In this document: in pieces, positions 60,394-64,000 of the stretch
Layout of the letters: the number at the start of each line of letters is the position of its first letter
Position numbering within the stretch: position 1 is the first letter of the stretch
DNA from: Anaerolineae bacterium
GTDB taxonomy: Bacteria > Chloroflexota > Anaerolineae > JAADDB01
Direction: 5' to 3'
Assembly (NCBI GenBank): GCA_015490995.1
Contig: WFWT01000128.1
Coordinates: 1-64,000, forward strand
DNA length: 64,000 bases
Program-made: the position numbers and the translations under genes
The notes under the pieces: model-generated
What the model was told of the DNA's origin: nothing
What the model saw: the letters and a program-made list of their open reading frames with translations, nothing else
The model's database searches: none

Positions 60394-61178
60394 ACGGCCC
60401 TCATCGGGGGAGCGTTGACCTCATCTTTGTATGCTATGGCTATGATACCCGTTCCCCACGGAAAGGAAAAGTGGCGCAACAAGTTGGCCTCCACCCGACC
60501 CACCTGGGTTAACACCGCGTTGATCGGACCAGGCACCGGTTCCATGTCCACCTGGTAAGCCTCCTGGTCGAAGTACAGTGAAGCCAAGTGCGGTGGTGGA
60601 TCCCCCCGCCGGGTGAGTACCGTGGCAAGCGCGACGGGAAAGACAAAAAAGTTGGTGTACGAGGCCCGTAACACCCGAAACCCCTGGGCGCTGAGATGTG
60701 CTACCAACGCACGCCGTGTGTAACGACGTTGATGTTGGTTAAGTACGTCGTTGTAACTCCAGAGGAACATAAACGCGGGGACGGTCACGAGCAGCATGCC
60801 GCCGGGCCGGAGCACACGATAACACTCTGCAAAAACCTGCACGTCATTCGGCACATGCTCTACCGTATCTAACAGAGCCACCAGGTCAAAGGTGTGAGCA
60901 GCAAAGGGCAAACGTATGGCATCCCCTTGGGCCGCGCGCAGGCCCCGTCGCCGGGCTACTTGCAGCGGACGGGCATGCAAGTCCACGCCGATGTACCGTC
61001 CAAAGTGTTGCAGGTGGTGTGCCATGTTCCCCGCACCCCCACCGACATCCAAAATGAGACGGCCTTGTGGTGGCGGTGGCCCCAGGAACATGTCCAGGTA
61101 AACCAGGATTGCCCGTGTACGACTGGCAAACCACCAGTGTCGGTCTTCCTCCAGGCGAACCTCCATAGGTGTGCCCAT
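60390..61178 (-). CDS. Class I SAM-dependent methyltransferase
   Basis: 262 residues. Motif I is LILDVGGGAGNMAHHL, motif II is IGVDLHARPL, and motif III is LVALLDTVEHVPNDVQVFAE. It lacks a specific substrate domain; the N-terminal EEDRHWWFASRTRAI occurs in methyltransferases that act on sugars or on isoprenoid lipids. Start ATG 61178 is chosen by family length; the ribosome binding site is weak. It is first of the methyltransferase-lipM-DUF503 run. Confidence 0.85.
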   Translation of the reverse strand: MGTPMEVRLEEDRHWWFASRTRAILVYLDMFLGPPPPQGRLILDVGGGAGNMAHHLQHFGRYIGVDLHARPLQVARRRGLRAAQGDAIRLPFAAHTFDLVALLDTVEHVPNDVQVFAECYRVLRPGGMLLVTVPAFMFLWSYNDVLNQHQRRYTRRALVAHLSAQGFRVLRASYTNFFVFPVALATVLTRRGDPPPHLASLYFDQEAYQVDMEPVPGPINAVLTQVGRVEANLLRHFSFPWGTGIIAIAYKDEVNAPPMRAV

Positions 61179-61375
61179 AGTATGTCTTCTCTCCGTCCTA
61201 TCGCGTGTCCAATAAAGTAGCATACCTTAGGGGCGGAGTCCGCATCAAGCTGCCGCCCTGCCATCGCATGAGGTCAATGTAAGCCGCCCTACAGAAGCGT
61301 GACAGGGTCTCGGACATAGTGAGGGTGCCGGCGCATCATCCCAAGAAATCGGTTCACGAAGTGCAGTACACATTT

Positions 61376-61442
61376 TAAGGAGGTGAAGCATAAGGTGGCG
61401 GTACAGGAAGGACAGGGAGAGAAGGGTTTTTCTGGGTGCTGA
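61376..61442 (+). other. Orphan perfect Shine-Dalgarno with a 15-codon frame
   Basis: TAAGGAGGTGA (61376-61386) is an 11-base perfect match to the 16S anti-Shine-Dalgarno. A GTG at 61395, 11 bases after GGAGG, opens a 15-codon frame to 61442, within a strong hairpin. Both flanking genes lie on the minus strand. It may be a tiny leader peptide gene or a relic. Confidence 0.35.
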
Positions 61443-61467
61443 GCTTCGCCCGGCACCCAGAAAAACC
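61425..61467. terminator. Strong hairpin between methyltransferase and ParA-linked gene
   Basis: GGTTTTTCTGGGTGC and its exact complement (15 bp) enclose 13 bases. The T-run lies inside the stem, not after it. It starts 34 bases after the minus-strand membrane protein gene (stop at 61501), so it may terminate that transcript. Confidence 0.6.
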
Positions 61468-61500
61468 TCCCTTCATCCTACTTCCTCAACCGGCCCTATT

Positions 61501-62904
61501 TTAGGACTCACCTGAGGGCGTGAGCACGCGAATGATGCGCTCAAGGAGTTCATAGACAAACTTCTGGCGGAAACCACCCAGAGCAGCGACCAAGGGTGGG
61601 AAGAGCTGAATACCTTGGGTTGCTTCAGGTGATGGGATCGTTCCCTGGAGCACCAGGAAGCCCGTGCCGATGATGAGAAAGACCAGCCCACCGAGGATGA
61701 ACCCCATAATGGGTTGAATCAGGTACCACATAGTGTAGCGTCTGTCGAAGTCCTGGAGCTGGGAAACGTGCCACCACAGGCTGTACAGTGCCCCCACCAC
61801 GCCACCAATACCCCCCCACATCAGCGAGGTAAGGAACGGCACGATGACGGCTGTGAAGGTGGTGTCCGCGCCCGGACCTAACAGGCTATTTACCCAATTT
61901 ATCAGGCGCGTCTGACCCAGCTGGAGCGCGATAAATCCTCCCAAAAGGACGAAAAGCCAGGCCAGTTCGTATATCAGCAGCCGGGTACCATATACCCGTC
62001 CCCACTCCTCACTTTGGCGGTACCGCGTAATCAGCGCTTTGACCCGATGTACCCGATACTCCGCATCCACAACCTGTTCCGGAGCGGTCCACAAAATAGC
62101 CCGGGCAACGCGCAACCCTTCCAGGGCTTCCCGGACCAGGGCCTCGTTGTGAGCCAGACGGCGGGGAACTTCCTCGTACAAACGATCGATTTCCTCGTTG
62201 ATCTCCTGAAAACGTTCCTGGTTCACCCGTTCCCGGATGGCCTCCGGCGGCAGGGTTGGGGTGACCGTAGGTTCAGCCGGTGGTGTCTCCGGGGCAGGAG
62301 GTTCGCCAGGGCCAGGGGGCTGGACTTCCACGGTCATGGGGTGTTCCAGAAGGGTACCGCCGGGGCGCAGGTCGGGTGGGGTGACGCCAGGCTGAGGGGA
62401 GGGCTCTGGTGGTGCGGCTTCCAAGGAGGGGGAGGGCGTCGGCGCGGCCTCAACAGCGTCACGGGGCGAAAATCTTTCCGTCACCGCGTCCACTAGGACG
62501 GCCAGCTCCTCCTCCGTTGCCGGTTCTGGAGAGGATGGGGGTTCCTCCTTTGGGGATTCCGTGGATGTCGCAGCCGGCCTCTCCGTGAGGGTCTCCTCGG
62601 TCACGGATGGTGTACCTTCCGTGGCCGAGGCCTCACCGGCGTCCTCCACGGGGGCAGGTTGTTTCACCTCGGCCATGCCGACTTCGGCGAGCGCATCACC
62701 CGCCGCGTTGGCCTCCCTGTCCATGAAGGCCGCCAGGTCATCGGGGGTAACTTCGGCCGAGGCACTCTCGTCATCCGGAGGGGGTTCCGCCTCCGTGGTG
62801 AAGTACGCGTCCAGTCCACGACCGACCGTTTGGGTGACCCGTTCGTGGAGGGTTTCCTCAGCCTTTTTCCGCTTGCTGCCCTTTTTGCGCTTCTTGCTGG
62901 TCAT
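61501..62904 (-). CDS. Membrane protein with long disordered N-terminus, ParA-linked
   Basis: 467 residues. It starts with a Lys/Arg cluster (SKKRKKGSKRKKAEE). A Pro/Glu/Thr-rich low-complexity region (about 35-235) and a coiled-coil-like stretch (about 240-300, RFQEINEEIDRLYEEVPRRL) follow. Three to four membrane helices lie near the C-terminus, for example AWLFVLLGGFIALQLG and IMGFILGGLVFLIIGTGFLV. No family is recognised. Its start overlaps the ParA gene by 47 bases, so the two are coupled. The disordered, charged N-terminus could bind ParA or anchor a complex at the membrane. Confidence 0.75.
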   Translation of the reverse strand: MTSKKRKKGSKRKKAEETLHERVTQTVGRGLDAYFTTEAEPPPDDESASAEVTPDDLAAFMDREANAAGDALAEVGMAEVKQPAPVEDAGEASATEGTPSVTEETLTERPAATSTESPKEEPPSSPEPATEEELAVLVDAVTERFSPRDAVEAAPTPSPSLEAAPPEPSPQPGVTPPDLRPGGTLLEHPMTVEVQPPGPGEPPAPETPPAEPTVTPTLPPEAIRERVNQERFQEINEEIDRLYEEVPRRLAHNEALVREALEGLRVARAILWTAPEQVVDAEYRVHRVKALITRYRQSEEWGRVYGTRLLIYELAWLFVLLGGFIALQLGQTRLINWVNSLLGPGADTTFTAVIVPFLTSLMWGGIGGVVGALYSLWWHVSQLQDFDRRYTMWYLIQPIMGFILGGLVFLIIGTGFLVLQGTIPSPEATQGIQLFPPLVAALGGFRQKFVYELLERIIRVLTPSGES

Positions 62905-63655
62905 GGACGATCACCTCCGCCAGTGTGCGATACACCTGAGCCCCTGGGTGGTGAGGCATATATTCCAGAATCGGCATGCCCGCCACTGCCGCTTCGGCAA
63001 ATCGAATGCTTCGGCGAACGGTGAAGGGAAAGACATACTCCCCAAAGAGGGCCTGCGTCTCCGCCAAAATTTGTCGAGTGTGCGCGGGACGGGGGTCATA
63101 CATCACAGGCAAAATCCCGCGTACCTGCAACTGAGGGTTGAATGTCCGCCGAACACGAGCAATGGTCTCGAACAACGTGCCAATACCCCGCAGCGCAAGA
63201 AACTCGCACAGAAGGGGAATGATGATTTCATCGGCAGCCGTGAGTGCATTGATGGTGAGAAGCCCCAGGCTGGGGCCACAATCGATGATCACGAAGGCAT
63301 ACCGGTCCGCCAACCGCTGTACAATACGGCGCAACCGGTACTCACGTTCGGGTAACCGGGCAAGCTCCAACTCTGCCGCGGCCAGGTGAATGTTGGCCGG
63401 GATAAGATCCAACCGCGGCCGTACCGATACACATGCGGCACCGGGATCACGCTCTGGGTCGATCAACAGGTGGTAAATCGTCAGCGATGTGGCCGCATCC
63501 TCGAGGCCAAACACGCTTCCCAGCGAACCTTGGGGGTCCAGGTCGATAAGCAGGGTTGATAATCCCCGTTCGGCCAACGCTGCGCCGAGGTTAGCTACGG
63601 TGGTGGTTTTTCCCACCCCACCCTTCTGGTTGACCACCGCAATTGTGCGCGCCAT
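62858..63655 (-). CDS. Orphan ParA/MinD-type ATPase
   Basis: 265 residues. Deviant Walker A is NQKGGVGKTTTVANL (Lys11, Lys16) and Walker A' is LLIDLDPQGSLGS. Walker B is FVIIDCGPSLGLLTINALTA, with IDCGPS in place of the usual IDTPP. The end EYMPHHPGAQVYRTLAEVI is family-typical. ParA ATPases position plasmids, chromosomes or protein complexes. No parB or parS-like site is in the window, and the overlapping partner is a membrane protein, so a cargo-positioning or envelope role is more likely than DNA partitioning. Confidence 0.9.
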   Translation of the reverse strand: MARTIAVVNQKGGVGKTTTVANLGAALAERGLSTLLIDLDPQGSLGSVFGLEDAATSLTIYHLLIDPERDPGAACVSVRPRLDLIPANIHLAAAELELARLPEREYRLRRIVQRLADRYAFVIIDCGPSLGLLTINALTAADEIIIPLLCEFLALRGIGTLFETIARVRRTFNPQLQVRGILPVMYDPRPAHTRQILAETQALFGEYVFPFTVRRSIRFAEAAVAGMPILEYMPHHPGAQVYRTLAEVIVHDQQEAQKGQQAEKG

Positions 63656-63704
63656 GGTGCCTCGATGTATGCCCAGTACCTCTCATGGTGCGTGGGATGT
63701 TCCC

Positions 63705-63713
63705 ATTATACCA
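63705..63713 (-). promoter_or_regulatory. Extended -10 promoter of the parA gene
   Basis: TGGTATAAT on the minus strand (TGn plus perfect TATAAT at 63710-63705). Transcription would begin near 63698, 43 bases before the ParA ATG. No good -35 box is visible. Confidence 0.5.
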
Positions 63714-63809
63714 CACTCGGCCAACAGGGACGGCCCCCTGTACCGTTCCTTCCCTTTCCGGAGTAAAAGATATCACTTGTCCGGCCCTGTGTCAGAAGCA
63801 GCGCCCTCC

Positions 63810-64000
63810 TCAAGGCACTTGTGTTCCTGGTCCGTAGAGGTAAACCGCCCGCCATGGCTGGTACGTGCTGACGAACTCTCGTTGCTCGATGACCGTGGTA
63901 CCCCGTCGCACCGTACGCGTGATCCGAACCGTCATTCCCGGCTTCGCCCATTCCACCTGTCGCACCACACCGGTGGGCAGAGAGGGATCCTCCTGGTATA
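63810..64000 (-). CDS. C-terminal fragment of a probable VanW-family protein (cut by window end)
   Basis: A minus-strand frame is open from the window end to a TGA at 63812-63810 (63 codons). It reads VEWAKPGMTVRITRTVRRGT, then EQREFVSTYQPWRAVYLYGP. The pattern of a basic beta-hairpin with Thr-Val repeats followed by Y-x-P-W-x-A-V-Y resembles the C-terminal end of VanW/YoaR-type cell-envelope proteins. The start lies outside the window. It precedes parA on the same strand. The call rests on this short motif alone. Confidence 0.5.
   Translation of the reverse strand, partial: YQEDPSLPTGVVRQVEWAKPGMTVRITRTVRRGTTVIEQREFVSTYQPWRAVYLYGPGTQVP

Noticed and set aside
1-64000. tRNA, rRNA or replication origin
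   Set aside because: I found no T-arm motif with a matching acceptor stem, no rRNA sequence, and no DnaA-box cluster. A covariance-model search would settle the RNA genes.

Overview
The window reads as one contiguous stretch of a GC-rich bacterial chromosome. Genes are tightly packed, with many ATGA/TAATG overlaps and strong GGAGG ribosome binding sites. Several features fit a Chloroflexota (Anaerolineae/Ardenticatenia-like) bacterium: multi-GAF sensor kinases with a 7TM input domain, a split NifJ-type ferredoxin oxidoreductase, aerobic molybdenum hydroxylase (cox) genes, a MurA with Asp in place of the active-site Cys, and long exopolysaccharide runs. This taxonomic placement is inference. 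I saw no rRNA, tRNA, CRISPR array or transposase.

Layout. 1-7.9 kb: a GT39 membrane glycosyltransferase (+), then minus-strand housekeeping genes (two half-size permeases, DegV, an AIR-synthase-like protein, a GT4 glycosyltransferase, RsgA, Maf). 8-13.9 kb, minus: a two-subunit 2-oxoacid:ferredoxin oxidoreductase behind its own promoter and a terminator-like leader hairpin, MurA, and an S-adenosylmethionine hydrolase. 14.1-21.5 kb, minus: a seven-gene thiamin salvage/transport operon (ykoE-like, ecfA, ecfT, a thiE-thiM fusion, thiL, tenA, thiW) behind a TPP riboswitch with a clear intrinsic terminator. 21.8-28 kb, plus: a giant 7TM/PAS/GAF histidine kinase and an overlapping REC-GAF-kinase. 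28-35 kb: YjbQ, a radical SAM/SPASM protein, a ClC transporter with CBS and TrkA-C domains, TrpA, and a PabB-PabC fusion. 35-42.2 kb, minus: a form II-type molybdenum hydroxylase (coxS-coxL-coxM) with maturation genes coxD, coxE and xdhC in a second operon.

42.2-44.4 kb is the most unusual part. A 37-bp direct repeat brackets an ATPase/DUF234 gene, and a perfect 42-bp AT-rich palindrome lies upstream of the strong cox promoter. 44.4-53.6 kb, plus: an exopolysaccharide/O-antigen-like operon (RmlC-like epimerase, flippase, AlkP-superfamily hydrolase, GT2, hexapeptide acyltransferase, O-antigen ligase, two GT4s). 53.7-59.2 kb: an SDR, a 497-residue protein of unknown family, a PIG-L deacetylase, a membrane protein and a GT2. 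59.3-61.2 kb, minus: methyltransferase, LipM-like octanoyltransferase, DUF503. 61.5-64 kb, minus: a membrane protein with a disordered N-terminus, overlapped by an orphan ParA ATPase, and the C-terminal end of a probable VanW-family protein that runs off the window.

No single operon is a clear unknown system. The best candidates for new biology are the repeat-bracketed ATPase/DUF234 cassette with the palindrome, the por leader hairpin, the orphan ParA/membrane-protein pair, and the unknown 497-residue protein beside a PIG-L deacetylase.
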